DNA from: Klebsiella terrigena
Lineage (GTDB): Bacteria > Pseudomonadota > Gammaproteobacteria > Enterobacterales > Enterobacteriaceae
Assembly (NCBI RefSeq): GCF_006539725.1
Contig: NZ_BJNO01000009.1
Span: 1-64,000 of the forward strand
Length of the DNA stretch: 64,000 bases
Direction of reading: 5' to 3'
The position numbers and the translations under genes were made by a program. The notes under the pieces were generated by a model. The model had not been told where the DNA came from. It was given only the letters and a program-made list of their open reading frames with translations, and did not search any database. This document shows, piece by piece, positions 44,170-55,059 of this stretch (within the stretch, counting starts at the first letter, position 1; each line of letters starts with the position of its first letter).

Positions 44170-44928
44170 ATGCCTATTATTCAGTCTGTTGAACGTGCCT
44201 TGACGATCCTCGATCTGTTTAACGACCAGGCGAAGGAGCTCAAAATCACCGACATCAGCAAGCAAATGGGCCTGAGCAAAAGCACGCTCCATTCGCTGCT
44301 CAAAACCCTGCAGCTGCACGGCTATATCGATCAGAACCCGGAAAACGGCAAATACCGCCTCGGCATGAAGCTGGTGGAGCGCGGCCACTTTGTGGTGGGC
44401 TCAATGGATATCCGCCAGAAGGCGAAGGGCTGGCTGACGGAGCTCTCGCAGCATACCGGGCAGACCACCCATCTCGGTATTCTCGACGGCCGCGAAGGCG
44501 TCTATATAGAGAAGATCGAAGGCCGGCTCGCCGCCATCGCCTACTCGCGCATTGGCCGCCGCCTGCCGGTGCACGCCACCGCCATCGGCAAGGTGCTGAT
44601 TGCCTGGCTGAGCGACGCCGAGCGGGATCCCCTGCTCGATGGCTATCACTACACCGCCTTCACGCCCGCGACCATCACCTCCCGCGAGGCGCTGCTGGAT
44701 GTCCTGGCGCAAACCCGCGCCCGGGGCTACGCCCTGGACAGCGAAGAGAACGAGCAGGGCGTGCGCTGCGTGGCGGTACCGGTGTGGAATCATGAATCGC
44801 GGGTGATTGCCGCCCTGAGTCTCTCCACCCTTACCTCACGGGTGGATGACGACGAGCTCACCCGCTACCGGCTGCAGCTGGAAGAGGCCGGGCACCAGCT
44901 GTCAAAAGCGCTGGGCTACCCGGCCTGA
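44170..44928 (+). CDS. xynR: IclR-family regulator XynR (YagI)
   Basis: A 252-residue regulator matching E. coli XynR (YagI) in length and nearly throughout. The N-terminal winged helix contains LKITDISKQMGLSKSTLHS, and the C-terminal effector domain has RIGRRLPVHATAIGKVLIAW. In E. coli it represses the yagEF/yagGH genes and responds to xylonate. It is convergent with yagH, four bases apart, and probably binds the palindrome at 51228-51246 upstream of yagE. The gene order (xynR beside yagHGFE) is as in E. coli. Confidence 0.93.
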   Translation: MPIIQSVERALTILDLFNDQAKELKITDISKQMGLSKSTLHSLLKTLQLHGYIDQNPENGKYRLGMKLVERGHFVVGSMDIRQKAKGWLTELSQHTGQTTHLGILDGREGVYIEKIEGRLAAIAYSRIGRRLPVHATAIGKVLIAWLSDAERDPLLDGYHYTAFTPATITSREALLDVLAQTRARGYALDSEENEQGVRCVAVPVWNHESRVIAALSLSTLTSRVDDDELTRYRLQLEEAGHQLSKALGYPA

Positions 44929-44932
44929 TGGC

Positions 44933-46552
44933 CTACGCCTCTACCGGCAGGTAGCGGAAGTAGTCAAAATCAGCGTAGCAGCCGTCGCCGCTGATGTCCT
45001 CGCAGTGCAGGCCGACGAACGCCCCGGTAAAGAACCCGCGGCCGCCGATATAGTCGTCCGACAGCTTCCACGCCGCATAGTCGACAGGCACCTGGTGCCA
45101 GTTCTCGCCGTCAAACGAATAGCTATAGCGGTACACCAGGTGGTCGACGTCCACCCGCAGCCACACGCTCTGCGCCTCGTCCGGCACCGGGATCGGCTGC
45201 TCGTGCAGCGGCCAGGAAGGCACGTTGTGGTCGAGCTGCAGCACCTTCAGCGTTCTGCCCCGCCCCTCTTCGAAGTCGACAAAACAGTAGCTCCAGTTTT
45301 TGGTGTTGTAATAGCAGGTTAAACCGGCGCTCTGCTGGAAGTTCTCCGGCGCAAACTCCATCCGCGTTTCGGCGCGGAAGGCAAAGTGCTGCCAGCGCCG
45401 CGCCACGGTGGACTGGGTAAAGGTGGAGTTAAGCGAATCGTTGCCGTACAGGCGCAGATAGCCCGGCCGGGCGCTGAGGGAGCCGAGCGTCTCATCGAAG
45501 GGAATGCGCAGGGTTTGCAGCTCCGGGTCGAGGGCCGCGCCGTCGAACTCGTCGCACCACGCCGGCTCTGTCGCCGCTTTGCTTTCCGTCATCTGCGGGC
45601 CGGGCACCGTCAGCGCCGCGTGCTTGCCGCCCTCAATGACCGGCCAGCCGTCGCGCCAGGCGACGGGCGTAATGCCGGTTTCACGCCCCAGCGAGCAGTA
45701 GCCGCGCCCGCCGGACGCCAGCAGCGGCACGCCGGGCAGGCGCTGCGGGCGGCTGACGAGGTACGCCATATACCACTCGCCGGTATGCGTCTCCAGCAGC
45801 GAACCGTGGCCGCTTTTCTGCAGCGGGTTCTCCGGCAGGTGCCAGCTGCTCATCAGCGTCACCTCAGGAGAGAGCTCGTAGGGTCCGTCGATATTTTTCG
45901 CCCGCAGCACCACCACCGCGTGCTCGTAGCTGGTGCCGCCCTCCGCCACCAGCAGGTAGTACCAGCCCTCTTTGCGGTACAGGTGCGCCCCTTCGGTATA
46001 GCGCAGGTCGGTGCCGGTAAACAGGGTTTTGCGCGTCGGCGACAGGGTTTGCGTCTGCGGGAAGTACTCCTGCATGACGATGGTACAGTGCGGATCGCTG
46101 TGGTGGCGCGGCCCCCACGGGCGATAGATGTAGTATTTGCGGCCGTCGCTATCGTGAAACAGCGACGGATCAAACCCGCCGTTGCCCATCGCAATCGGCT
46201 CGCTCCACGGGCCTTCGACGGACGGAGCGGTCACCAGATAGTTACGGCCGTTTTTCCAAGGCGAATCAACGATCTTCACATCGGTATACAGCAGCCAGAA
46301 CAGGCCGTCGGCGTAGCTCAGGCACGGCGCCCAGATACCGCCAGAGTCAGGGTTGCCTTTCATATCCAGCATCGACACGCGGTCCAGCGGCGTACTGACC
46401 AGCGACCAGTTTTTCAAATCCCGCGAGTGGTAAATGCGCACGCCCGGAAACCACTCAAAGGTGGACGTCGCGATGTAGTAATCCTCGCCCTGCCGGCACA
46501 GCGACGGGTCGGGGTTGAAGCCGGTCAAAATCGGGTTAGTAATCGTATACAT
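44933..46552 (-). CDS. yagH: GH43 beta-xylosidase YagH (XynB)
   Basis: A 539-residue glycoside hydrolase family 43 enzyme that releases xylose from xylo-oligosaccharides in the cytoplasm (no signal peptide). The five-blade propeller has the catalytic base Asp15 in GFNPDPS, the pKa modulator Asp128 in GGFDPSLF and the acid Glu187 in RYTEGAHLY. The C-terminal beta-sandwich (about 330-539) is characteristic of this subfamily. GGGAGACAAT precedes the ATG. It lies 12 bases downstream of the yagG transporter, forming a two-gene unit for xyloside uptake and hydrolysis. Confidence 0.94.
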   Translation of the reverse strand: MYTITNPILTGFNPDPSLCRQGEDYYIATSTFEWFPGVRIYHSRDLKNWSLVSTPLDRVSMLDMKGNPDSGGIWAPCLSYADGLFWLLYTDVKIVDSPWKNGRNYLVTAPSVEGPWSEPIAMGNGGFDPSLFHDSDGRKYYIYRPWGPRHHSDPHCTIVMQEYFPQTQTLSPTRKTLFTGTDLRYTEGAHLYRKEGWYYLLVAEGGTSYEHAVVVLRAKNIDGPYELSPEVTLMSSWHLPENPLQKSGHGSLLETHTGEWYMAYLVSRPQRLPGVPLLASGGRGYCSLGRETGITPVAWRDGWPVIEGGKHAALTVPGPQMTESKAATEPAWCDEFDGAALDPELQTLRIPFDETLGSLSARPGYLRLYGNDSLNSTFTQSTVARRWQHFAFRAETRMEFAPENFQQSAGLTCYYNTKNWSYCFVDFEEGRGRTLKVLQLDHNVPSWPLHEQPIPVPDEAQSVWLRVDVDHLVYRYSYSFDGENWHQVPVDYAAWKLSDDYIGGRGFFTGAFVGLHCEDISGDGCYADFDYFRYLPVEA

Positions 46553-46564
46553 ATTGTCTCCCTC

Positions 46565-47944
46565 TTAATTGGATGCGGCGGCCGCGGCGCCGGGAACGTC
46601 TTCACTCTGCGCCGCGCGATGCTTAAGCAGCTGCTGGCTGATGGCCTCAACGCGCTCATCGCTCAGCTTGTAAAGTGAGAGCATGATGAACATGCCGACG
46701 TAGAGCACCACCGGCACCACGCAGAACAGGATTTTAATGGTGGTGAGCACCTCCACCGGCTGCACGCTGCTGCTGGCGGAGTAGTTCACAAAGGCGAGAA
46801 CCCAGCCCACCACCGCGCCGCCGATCGCCAGGCCAATCTTCAGGCTGAACAGATAGGTGGAGAACACCAGGCCGTCGAGGCGGCGGCCGCTGCGGCTCTC
46901 TTCGTAATCCACCACGTCGGAGGCCATCAGCCACTGCAGCGGCGTGGTGGTGTTAAAGATGAACAGGAAAACGATGTTGAGCGCGAAAATCAGCGCAATA
47001 TGTTCGGCAGGGATAAAGAACAGCAGCAGGCTTAACAGCGAATAGACGACGATAATTCCTTTGAAGGCCTTCACCCGATCGAAGCGCCCCAGCAGGCGCG
47101 ACGAGGCCAGCGAGCCGAACATGGTGGCGATGCTGCCGTACAGCAGAAACTGCATCGCCATCTCCGGGTGATCCATTACGTATTTGACGAAGTAGAGCGT
47201 CGCCCCGCCGCGCACCACGTTGGAACAGGTCGCCATCATTTTGAAGGTGCACATGATCCGCCACTGGGTATTGCCGAACAGCAGCCGGAGATCTTTCATC
47301 ACCGAGGCGCCCGGCTGTACCTCAAAGGTGTAGCGCTCTTTGGTGGTAAAGAAGCAGACGTACAGCAGCACCACGCCGGTCAGCCCCAGCACGCACATCG
47401 CGCCAAAGTAGCCCACCTGCTCGTTGCCCTTGCCGATGATCCCCACCAGCGGCAGCGCGATACCGCTGATCGCCAGCGATCCGGCGGCAGCAAGGAAAAA
47501 GCGCCACGACTGCAGCGTGTGGCGCTCTTTCGGATCGGCGGTGATCACCCCCGGCATCGCGCAGTAGGGCACGTTGACGAAGGTGTACACCAGCGTCAGC
47601 AGGATATAGGTGATGCTGGCATAGATGATTTTACCCTGCGCGGAGAAGTCCGGCGTGTAGAAGGTCAGCATGCAGACGAGGCCAAACGGGATCGCCCCCC
47701 ACAGCAGGAACGGGCGGAACTGACCGTGGCGGGTACGGGTGCGATCCACCAGCAGCCCCATCAGCGGATCGGTGACGGCATCCAGCACGCGCGAAACTAA
47801 AAACAGCGTGCCCATCACCCCGGCGGAGAGCCCAAAGACGTCGGTATAGAAATAGGCCAGCAGGAACATCGTTGCCTGCCAGACAAAGCCGCAGGCGGTA
47901 TCACCCAGCCCGTAGCCAATTTTATCTTTCATGGTTAATTGCAT
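46565..47944 (-). CDS. yagG: Xyloside:cation symporter YagG (GPH family, XynT-like)
   Basis: A 459-residue inner-membrane transporter of the glycoside-pentoside-hexuronide family with 12 helices. Family motifs include the N-terminal KIGYGLGDTACGFVW, the loop GLLVDRTRTRHGQFRPFLLW and DVVDYEESRSGRRLDGLVFS. It is almost identical to E. coli YagG. The ATG at 47944 (MQLTMKDK), preceded by GGGGATAA, is chosen over an upstream TTG. It imports the substrate of yagH. Confidence 0.93.
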   Translation of the reverse strand: MQLTMKDKIGYGLGDTACGFVWQATMFLLAYFYTDVFGLSAGVMGTLFLVSRVLDAVTDPLMGLLVDRTRTRHGQFRPFLLWGAIPFGLVCMLTFYTPDFSAQGKIIYASITYILLTLVYTFVNVPYCAMPGVITADPKERHTLQSWRFFLAAAGSLAISGIALPLVGIIGKGNEQVGYFGAMCVLGLTGVVLLYVCFFTTKERYTFEVQPGASVMKDLRLLFGNTQWRIMCTFKMMATCSNVVRGGATLYFVKYVMDHPEMAMQFLLYGSIATMFGSLASSRLLGRFDRVKAFKGIIVVYSLLSLLLFFIPAEHIALIFALNIVFLFIFNTTTPLQWLMASDVVDYEESRSGRRLDGLVFSTYLFSLKIGLAIGGAVVGWVLAFVNYSASSSVQPVEVLTTIKILFCVVPVVLYVGMFIMLSLYKLSDERVEAISQQLLKHRAAQSEDVPGAAAAASN

Positions 47945-48302
47945 ATTTATCCCCAACCCCAAAGAGTGGAATGATGCAAACGTCAGGGGCCTGAAGAGGG
48001 CAAAAAAATACCCGCTGCGTCGTCAGGAAAACACCCGTGATGCGTGTGCCTAATTCACGTTTTCGTGTTAACAGAGTGTAATAAACTGCTCGTTTTTACG
48101 GCAATGACCATTTTTAATTTATGAATTATGTTTTTTGGTTTTTGTGATTGCGGTCGGTATAAAGAGAAAACTGAAAAAATATTTTTAGCTTTTATTTTTA
48201 ATGGCTTATTAAATAATAAAACCCTCTAAAAATAACCTTTTTAGGCCAATGAAAATTCGCCCGCGGAATATATTCCGCAGGCTAAAATTAACGCTTAATT
48301 AT
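47945..48302. other. Promoter region of yagGH between yagF and yagG
   Basis: About 360 bases, strongly AT-rich at 48100-48300, without an ORF. It must carry the yagGH promoter and the yagEF 3' end. A near-CRP motif (GTGTG...TCACG at about 48036-48050) has the wrong spacing by one base. No copy of the TGTTCTACA palindrome found before yagE was seen. Confidence 0.45.
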
Positions 48303-50270
48303 TTATAAGCCGAGGGCTTTTTTACCGGCGTTAATAACCTCAATAATTTTATCGGTATCATAAATACAGCCTTTCCAGGTGCCGCCGCTCACCGACTGCA
48401 GCGCGGCCCAGAGGCGCGTATCGTCCGGTAAAAAATCGTGAGGGTGCAGATCCGGATGCGGCGCTCTCGCCGCCAGCGCCAGGGCGCCCTCTTCCGGCGT
48501 CAGGCGCGCCTCCGCCGTGCCGATAAAGTTCACGCTGCCGGTCAGGGCCAGGCGGTCAACCACGATCTCGATAATGTCGTTATCGCGCAGCCTGCCGATG
48601 GGCCCGCCCGCCAGCGCCTCGGGCGCGACGTGGCCAAAACAGGCGCCGGTCGAGACGCCGGAGAAGCGCGCGTCGGTGATCAGCGAAACCGTTTTGCCCC
48701 ACGACACGTGCTTCAGCGCCGAGGTGAGCTGGTAGGTCTCCTCCATGCCGGTGCCGGACGGCCCGCCGCCGATCACCACCATGATATCGCCCCGCTCAAT
48801 CTCGCCGTTTTTAATCGCCCCGATCGCCCGCGCCTCCGAGACAAATACCCGCGCCCGGCCGGTGTGGCGATACACGCCGTCGTCGCCCACCACCGACGGG
48901 TCGATGGCCGTGGCTTTGACGACCGACCCTTCCGGCGCGATGTTGCCCACCGGGAAGGCCACCGTCGAGGTGAGCCCTTTCGCCCTGGCGCGCTCCGGCG
49001 GCAGGATCACGTCATCCGGATCGACGCCGTCCTGCTCCAGCAGGCACTGGCGGAACTTCTGCCGACGCTCAGAGACCTGCCACCAGTCGAGGTTTTCCCC
49101 GACCGTCTGGCCCGTGACCGTCATGGCGTCCAGGTGCAGCAGGCCAAGATCGCGCAGGTGCAGCATGACTTCCGGCACGCCGCCGGCGAGGAACGCGCGC
49201 ACCGTCGGATGATAGTCCGGGCCGTTGGGCAGCACGCTGACCAGCCGCGGGACCTTGCGGTTGATCCGCGTCCAGTGGTCAACGTCGGGAATGGTGCAGC
49301 CCGCCGCGTGGGCAATGGCCGGAATATGCAGCAGCAGGTTGGTCGAGCCGCCAAACGCAGCGTGGAGCACCATCGCATTTTCGATAGCCTTATCGGTCAG
49401 GATATCGCGGGTGGTAATGCCGCGATTATCCAGCTCGCTCACCGCCCTTGCCGACTGGCGGGAGATCTCCAGCCACACGTCCTGCCCGGACGGGGCCAGC
49501 GCCGAATGCGGCAGCGCCATGCCCAGCGCCTCCGCCACCACCTGCGAGGTGCCGGCGGTACCTAAAAACTGGCAGCCACCGCCCGGCGACGCGCAGGCGC
49601 GGCAGCCGAGTTCCGCCGCTTCCTGCAGCGACAGCTCGTGGTTGGCGTAGCGCGCGCCGATGGTCTGTACCTTTCCGGCATCCTCGCCAAAGGTTGGCGG
49701 CAGCGTCGCCCCGCCGGGTACGAGGATCGTCGGCAGATTATGCATCGCCGCCAGGGCGATCATCGTTGCCGGCAGCCCCTTGTCGCAGGTGGCGACGCCG
49801 ATCACCGCCCGCCGGGTAGGCAGGGAGCGGATCAGGCGGCGAAACACGATCGCCGCGTCGTTGCGGTACGGCAGGGAGTCGAACATCCCGTGGGTGCCCT
49901 GGGAGCGCCCGTCGCACGGATCGCTGACGAAGGCGGCGAAGGGAATGCCGCCGTTGCGGGTGATCTCCTTTGCCGCCGCCTGCATCTGCAGGCCAATCTC
50001 CCAGTGCCCGGTATGGTAGCCCAGCGCGATCGGCCGACCGTCGCCGGCGCGAATGCCGCCCTGGGTGCCGACGATCAGCACCTCTTTGCCCGTCAGCTTG
50101 TTGGCGTCCCAGCCCATGCCGGCGTTCTGCGTCATGCCGAACAGGTTGCCGCTCGGCGACTCCATCAGCATCTGCGGCGTCAGCGGCAGCGCGCCCTGAG
50201 GGCCAGCAGCGTGGGTGGTGACCGCATAGAATGCATCGTCCTGCGGGGTGAAAATCTTGTCGATGGTCAT
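48303..50270 (-). CDS. yagF: D-xylonate dehydratase YagF (IlvD/Edd family)
   Basis: A 655-residue Fe-S dehydratase, equal in length to E. coli YagF. It dehydrates D-xylonate to 2-dehydro-3-deoxy-D-pentonate. Family landmarks are [20 protein letters not shown], the cluster cysteine in [15 protein letters not shown] and [20 protein letters not shown], and [21 protein letters not shown]. It is preceded by yagE, 14 bases away and on the same strand, whose product cleaves its reaction product. Confidence 0.94.
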   Translation of the reverse strand: MTIDKIFTPQDDAFYAVTTHAAGPQGALPLTPQMLMESPSGNLFGMTQNAGMGWDANKLTGKEVLIVGTQGGIRAGDGRPIALGYHTGHWEIGLQMQAAAKEITRNGGIPFAAFVSDPCDGRSQGTHGMFDSLPYRNDAAIVFRRLIRSLPTRRAVIGVATCDKGLPATMIALAAMHNLPTILVPGGATLPPTFGEDAGKVQTIGARYANHELSLQEAAELGCRACASPGGGCQFLGTAGTSQVVAEALGMALPHSALAPSGQDVWLEISRQSARAVSELDNRGITTRDILTDKAIENAMVLHAAFGGSTNLLLHIPAIAHAAGCTIPDVDHWTRINRKVPRLVSVLPNGPDYHPTVRAFLAGGVPEVMLHLRDLGLLHLDAMTVTGQTVGENLDWWQVSERRQKFRQCLLEQDGVDPDDVILPPERARAKGLTSTVAFPVGNIAPEGSVVKATAIDPSVVGDDGVYRHTGRARVFVSEARAIGAIKNGEIERGDIMVVIGGGPSGTGMEETYQLTSALKHVSWGKTVSLITDARFSGVSTGACFGHVAPEALAGGPIGRLRDNDIIEIVVDRLALTGSVNFIGTAEARLTPEEGALALAARAPHPDLHPHDFLPDDTRLWAALQSVSGGTWKGCIYDTDKIIEVINAGKKALGL

Positions 50271-50284
50271 CGTCTTTTTCCGTA

Positions 50285-51193
50285 TCAGCAGAGCTTGAGC
50301 CGTTGCAGCAGCGCTTTGAGCTGCGCCTTGCCCGCCTCATTCAGCGGCGAGGCCGGCGGCAGCACGTGCGTTGACAGCGGCCGGCCGCACAGGACCGTCG
50401 CCTCTTTAATGACGTTCACGAACGGCGTATCGAGCTGGTAGATCTGCGGGATTTGCAGCAGCGTCTGATGATAGTGCGCCGCCTGCGCCAGGTCGCCGTC
50501 GCGGAAGGCCTGCAGCAGCTTAACCGACAGCTGCGGCGCAAAGTTAGCGCTGGCCGAGATCGCCCCGTCACCGCCCAGCAGCAGCGTATTGAACAGGTGA
50601 TCGTCGTAGCCGCAGAGCACCGAGAAGTTCGGGTGCGCCGCCTTTACGGTCAGGATCATGCTGCGCAGATGGGCTACGGAGTCGATGGTGTCCTTGATGC
50701 CGATGATATTGCTGCGCGAATCCGCCAGGGTTTTGACCAGCGCTGGCGTCAGGTCCTGGCCGCTGAGCGCCGGGAAGTTATAGAGAATAACCGGCAGCGT
50801 CACGCAGTCCGCCACCTGCTGGTAGTAGCGGATCAGGTTCTGTTCCGACACTTTCCAGTAGTAGGGGTTAATCACCACAATGCCGTCAGCCCCTTCCGCC
50901 TGCGCATGCTGGCTGAGCGCTATGGTCTCCCGCGCGTTGGTGCCGCCGGTGCCAATCAGAACCGGCACCCGCCGATCGACGTGGCCGATAGCGAATGCCG
51001 CAACCGCTTTACGCTCTTCGGTGCCGAGCTGCGAGAACTCCCCGCCGCTGCCGAGGAAGAACAGGCCGTCAACGCCCGCGGCGATCGTATCGTCGATAAG
51101 CGCCGCGAAGCCCGGCTTATCAAGCTGGCCGTCGGCGGTAAAGATGGTGGAAACAGGCGGAATAATCCCCGAGAACTGCACGGTCTGCTGCAT
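50285..51193 (-). CDS. yagE: 2-dehydro-3-deoxy-D-pentonate aldolase YagE (DapA family)
   Basis: A 302-residue class I aldolase that splits 2-keto-3-deoxy acids from xylonate to pyruvate and glycolaldehyde. The Schiff-base lysine is in [10 protein letters not shown], the proton-relay Tyr in [13 protein letters not shown], and [14 protein letters not shown] forms the carboxylate-binding loop. The start at 51193 with AGGAG upstream gives the E. coli length; an upstream in-frame start at 51214 is less likely. It is the first gene of the yagEF unit, downstream of a palindromic operator. Confidence 0.93.
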   Translation of the reverse strand: MQQTVQFSGIIPPVSTIFTADGQLDKPGFAALIDDTIAAGVDGLFFLGSGGEFSQLGTEERKAVAAFAIGHVDRRVPVLIGTGGTNARETIALSQHAQAEGADGIVVINPYYWKVSEQNLIRYYQQVADCVTLPVILYNFPALSGQDLTPALVKTLADSRSNIIGIKDTIDSVAHLRSMILTVKAAHPNFSVLCGYDDHLFNTLLLGGDGAISASANFAPQLSVKLLQAFRDGDLAQAAHYHQTLLQIPQIYQLDTPFVNVIKEATVLCGRPLSTHVLPPASPLNEAGKAQLKALLQRLKLC

Positions 51194-51567
51194 GAGATCT
51201 CCTTGCTGAAGCATTGCTCGCTATTTTTGTTCTACATTGTAGAACAGCGTTCGTTTATTTAACGATCATACTATGCTGCCGGGAAAGGGAAGGTAAATGG
51301 GGTTGCGGACGTAAGTGCCGGTTTTTCAGGCTGGATCACATAATGCTGCAACGGCGCTGATCTATCGCCCCGGTCAGCGCAGCGGAGGCGGAGAAAATCC
51401 TCAATACGCGGCAAACTCTGCTTTCATCAGGCGCAATACGGGCGGGGAAAATGCCGAAGATAGCGCGCGGCGCCGGTGCGGACTACAGGATCGCGGGGCT
51501 GCAGGAGAGCGGGCCCGTCTCCCCGCCAGGCGCCGGGCCTGGCGGGATTCGTTGGATTAACGCTGGC
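51194..51567. promoter_or_regulatory. yagE promoter region with candidate XynR operator (51228-51246)
   Basis: A perfect 19-base palindrome TGTTCTACA-T-TGTAGAACA spans 51228-51246, 35 bases upstream of the yagE start. IclR-type regulators bind this sort of short dyad, and xynR lies in the same cluster. The remaining sequence to iolT is GC-rich and without a gene. A 10-bp hairpin CCCGCCAGGC/GCCTGGCGGG (51522-51546) 22 bases beyond the iolT stop may end that transcript, although no T-tract follows. Confidence 0.65.
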
Positions 51568-53061
51568 TTAGGCCTTATCCGCCTGGGATTCGGCCCACAC
51601 CTTACGCGCGGCCTTGCGCTCTTCGCTGGTATCAAGCCGGTCCTGCAGATAGTGCTCAATCTGCTCGAGGCTGCGGTTGCGGGTTTCCGGCACGCATTTA
51701 ATGACGAACAGCGCGCCAAACACGCCGATCCCGGCGAAGATAAAGAAGGTTCCGGAGAGGCCAATCCACGACAGCAGGATCGGGAAGAAGAGCGAAATCA
51801 TGAAGTTGGCGATCCACATTGAGAACACCGCCCCGCCCATAAAGATCCCGCGCAGGCGGGTGGGGAAGATCTCCGACAGCAGCAGCCAGGTCACCGGCGA
51901 CAGCGCGCCCTGCTGGAAGCTGAGGAACAGCAGCATGCCCACCAGCACCATATAGGCCCGCAGCGCGTCCGGCTGGCCGTTGACGGTTTCCGGCAGCAAA
52001 TAGCTCACCGCGCCGATAAACACCAGGCAGGCGGTACAGCCAAACTGGCCGATCATGGTCATCGTCCGGCGGCCAATTTTACCCAGCATCCAGATGCCGA
52101 CAAAGGTCATCAATACCGACACCACCCCGTTGGCAATGGTGGCAAACAGCGCGGCGTTATCGCTCATCCCCACCGACGTCAGCACCGTTGGCGCGTAGTA
52201 CATAATGGTATTTACGCCGGTAAGCTGCTGAATAACGGCAATACCGATACCAATCATAAACAGCTTAAACAGCCACGGAGTCATAATTTCGCGGAACCGC
52301 GGCTTGCCGAGACTGCGCTGCTCATCGAGCGTTTCGCTGATCTCCATCAGCTCCCACTCGACGTCCTCTTTGCGGCGAGTGCGCTCCAGAACCCGACGCG
52401 CTTCCGCCAGGCGCCCCTTCATCGCGTACCAGCGCGGCGAATCCGGCATAAACATCATGCCAAACCACAGCAGCACGGCGGGCAGCGTGGCGACCGCCAG
52501 CATCCAGCGCCAGGTACTCTCCCCGCCCCATACGGCGTGGAAGCCAGCGTTCGAGATATAGGCCAGCAGCTGGCCCGATACAATCATTAGCTCCTGCAGC
52601 GTCACCAGCTGCCCGCGCTTGTTCGCCGGCGCCATTTCGGCGATATAGACCGGCACGGTTGCCGCCGCGCCGCCAACCGCCACGCCGAGTACCAGGCGAA
52701 AGAAAATCATCCAGTTAACGTCGGGCGCCAGCGCGGTACCGATGGCGCCAATGGCGAAGATAACCGCCAGCCAGAGGATGATTTTCTTTCTACCCGCCGC
52801 GCTGGCCATATAGCCGGAAAGCAGCGCGCCGAACGCGGCACCGAACAGCAGCGAGCTGGTCACCAGGCCGGTGGTGAACGGGGTGAGATGCAGCTCATTG
52901 CCCATAAACAGCAATGCGCCGGAGATAACGCCGGTATCGTAGCCGAACAGCAAACCGCCGAGCGTTGCTATCAGCGCAACGACTTTCACAAACGGCGTGG
53001 TCGGGGCGTCGCTATTGGGCCCCGAGGCCCTGTTGAGGGTGAGATATTGTTCCTTTGACAT
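51568..53061 (-). CDS. iolT: Major-facilitator sugar transporter, probably myo-inositol:H+ symporter
   Basis: A 497-residue, 12-helix transporter of the sugar-porter family. Signatures are GGLLFGYDTGVISGAL, the loop RxGRR-type SAAGRKK and GKIGRRTM, PDSPRW and PETRNRSLEQIE. It is the last gene of the leftward iolD-G-H-E unit, which points to inositol as substrate. It resembles IolT more than AraE/GalP from memory, but the substrate assignment rests mainly on context. Confidence 0.82.
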   Translation of the reverse strand: MSKEQYLTLNRASGPNSDAPTTPFVKVVALIATLGGLLFGYDTGVISGALLFMGNELHLTPFTTGLVTSSLLFGAAFGALLSGYMASAAGRKKIILWLAVIFAIGAIGTALAPDVNWMIFFRLVLGVAVGGAAATVPVYIAEMAPANKRGQLVTLQELMIVSGQLLAYISNAGFHAVWGGESTWRWMLAVATLPAVLLWFGMMFMPDSPRWYAMKGRLAEARRVLERTRRKEDVEWELMEISETLDEQRSLGKPRFREIMTPWLFKLFMIGIGIAVIQQLTGVNTIMYYAPTVLTSVGMSDNAALFATIANGVVSVLMTFVGIWMLGKIGRRTMTMIGQFGCTACLVFIGAVSYLLPETVNGQPDALRAYMVLVGMLLFLSFQQGALSPVTWLLLSEIFPTRLRGIFMGGAVFSMWIANFMISLFFPILLSWIGLSGTFFIFAGIGVFGALFVIKCVPETRNRSLEQIEHYLQDRLDTSEERKAARKVWAESQADKA

Positions 53062-53209
53062 AAAAGACTCCAGTAACCTGCCTTGTAGGGGGAGATCCGC
53101 TCTGGTCTGAATGCAGAGGCGATGGCCTCACTGACGTGTTTATTTGATTAGCGCACGGCGCCGGGAAAAAGCAGGCCACGCTGCTGCATGGCCTGAAGTG
53201 AAGCAACGA

Positions 53210-54109
53210 TTAAATTCCTGCCGTTTCGCGAATATATTTCCGCGCCTTCAGCGCATATTCGAAGGGGTTGGCCAGCGCCGGATCCTGCTCGGCTTCCACT
53301 ACCATCCAGCCCTTGTAGCCAAAATCATCCAGCAGCTTAAATACCGGACGAAAATCGATCGCGCCGTCGCCGGGCACGGTAAAGGTGCCCTTCTTCACGC
53401 CGTCGAGGAAGGAAAGCCCCTCGCGGCGCACCTGCTCAATCACCGCCGGTCGTACGTCCTTCAGGTGCACGTGGTTGATACGCGGCAGATATTTTTTGAG
53501 GATCGCCAGCATCGGCTCCGCGCCGCCTTCGGAGTACCAGGCATGGCCGGTGTCGTACAGCAGGAAGACGCCGTCATCCACCAGCGACATAAACTTATCG
53601 ATCTCTGCCGTCGTTTGAACGCCGGTTCCCATGTGGTGGTGCAGGCAAACCTGCATCCCTTTTTCCGCGGCCAGGCGCCCCAGGGTGTTGTAGCCCTCGG
53701 CAACCCGCTGCCACTCCTCTTCGCTAAAGCACGGCTTGGCGTCGGCCAGGATCGGCTTGTCCAGCCCCTGGATGCTGCCGCTTTGCTCGGAGCAGCCGAT
53801 CACCTTCGCCCCCATCGCATGGAGGAAATTCATATGGTTAACGAATTCATCAATGGTTTTTTCGCGCTGCCCGTCGGCAAAAAAGGTGCTAAACCAGGCG
53901 TTGCAGATCTGGATACCGCGGATCGCCAGCATCGGCTGCAGCACCGCCGGATCGCGGGGATATTTACTACCGACTTCGCTGCCGCTAAAGCCCGCCAGCG
54001 CCATTTCGCTGACGATCTGCTGGAAGGTGTTTTCGCTGCCCAGCTCCGGCATGTCGTCGTTAGTCCAGCCGATCGGGGCAATAGCCAGTTTGATATTATC
54101 TTTGTTCAT
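53210..54109 (-). CDS. iolE: myo-Inosose-2 dehydratase IolE
   Basis: A 299-residue TIM-barrel enzyme of the xylose-isomerase-like family that dehydrates 2-keto-myo-inositol to a trihydroxycyclohexane dione. Landmarks are [26 protein letters not shown], the metal-site [24 protein letters not shown] and VVEAEQDP. The start [13 protein letters not shown] matches the family. It lies 23 bases after the iolH-like gene. Confidence 0.93.
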   Translation of the reverse strand: MNKDNIKLAIAPIGWTNDDMPELGSENTFQQIVSEMALAGFSGSEVGSKYPRDPAVLQPMLAIRGIQICNAWFSTFFADGQREKTIDEFVNHMNFLHAMGAKVIGCSEQSGSIQGLDKPILADAKPCFSEEEWQRVAEGYNTLGRLAAEKGMQVCLHHHMGTGVQTTAEIDKFMSLVDDGVFLLYDTGHAWYSEGGAEPMLAILKKYLPRINHVHLKDVRPAVIEQVRREGLSFLDGVKKGTFTVPGDGAIDFRPVFKLLDDFGYKGWMVVEAEQDPALANPFEYALKARKYIRETAGI

Positions 54110-54132
54110 TAGGTTGCTCCTGCCGCCGCGTC

Positions 54133-55017
54133 TTAACGACGCAGCAATTCACGTTCGATGAGTTCACGGGTTTCCACTGCCTGGTACTTCATCTTCTCCG
54201 GGTAGCCGAACAGGGAGGCGGCCACAATCGGCTCGCCGCCGACTTTGAACGTCCGTTCGGCAAATTTCATCTCGCGCAGCGTGCGGAACAGCGCGTTGAA
54301 ATCTACGTCCCCTTCGCCGACGCCCACGTGCTGGTGCACGGCGGCATCAACGCCCGGCGGGTTAACGATGTAACGGCAGTGCCTGGTATGGTTGCGGGTA
54401 TCGGCGATCAGCACGTGGGAGAGATCGTCGCCGGCGTAGCGCAGCATCTTCTCCACATCGCCTATCCCTTTGTCATAGAAGAAGGTGTGCGGCACGCTGT
54501 ACACGTACTTCACGTTTTCACTGCGGAACGACTTCACGATATCGACGGTTTCGTTGTTCTCTTCGCAGAAGTCCCACGGATGGGCCTGGATCTCAACGCG
54601 AATACCTTCGCGCTCAAAGATCGGCAGCAGCTCCTCCATTGAGCGATAGAACATCTCTTCGCAAATTTCCGGCTGGTTAGGATCGCCCGAGAACTCGGTG
54701 TTGATCACCTGGACGCCCATCTCCACCGCGACTTCGATCAGCCGCTTCCAGTTTTTCACCGCCGCCTGGCGACGCGCTTCATCCGGACCCGACCAGCGAT
54801 AGACGCAGATGAATGAAGAGAGCTCAACGCCGGTGTCGCGCAGCGCCTGCTTGTACTCGGCAATCACTTCGCGACCGGCGCGCGGGTGCTTATAAAACGG
54901 GTTAATCTGCGGATGCGGCGACTGCTCAATATAGCGGTAGCCCCACTCCGCGACCTGATGCACCATCCCGCTAATCCCGAGGTCTTTAATCACATCCACA
55001 TCAAAGGCAATTTTCAT
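54133..55017 (-). CDS. iolH: Sugar phosphate isomerase/epimerase-family protein IolH
   Basis: A 294-residue TIM-barrel protein resembling Bacillus IolH. It begins [15 protein letters not shown] and contains [62 protein letters not shown] and the metal-binding [14 protein letters not shown]. IolH activity is not firmly established; a role as inosose isomerase or in pathway maintenance is inferred from synteny. Two ATGs abut (55020 and 55017); the second is better spaced from the AGGA. Confidence 0.82.
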   Translation of the reverse strand: MKIAFDVDVIKDLGISGMVHQVAEWGYRYIEQSPHPQINPFYKHPRAGREVIAEYKQALRDTGVELSSFICVYRWSGPDEARRQAAVKNWKRLIEVAVEMGVQVINTEFSGDPNQPEICEEMFYRSMEELLPIFEREGIRVEIQAHPWDFCEENNETVDIVKSFRSENVKYVYSVPHTFFYDKGIGDVEKMLRYAGDDLSHVLIADTRNHTRHCRYIVNPPGVDAAVHQHVGVGEGDVDFNALFRTLREMKFAERTFKVGGEPIVAASLFGYPEKMKYQAVETRELIERELLRR

Positions 55018-55059
55018 CATCGAGTCCTGTTTGCAGAGGTTGCACAGACGCAGCCGCGC

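Noticed and set aside
48030-48055. CRP site upstream of yagG
   Set aside because: The TGTG/TCAC halves are one base too close for the consensus.
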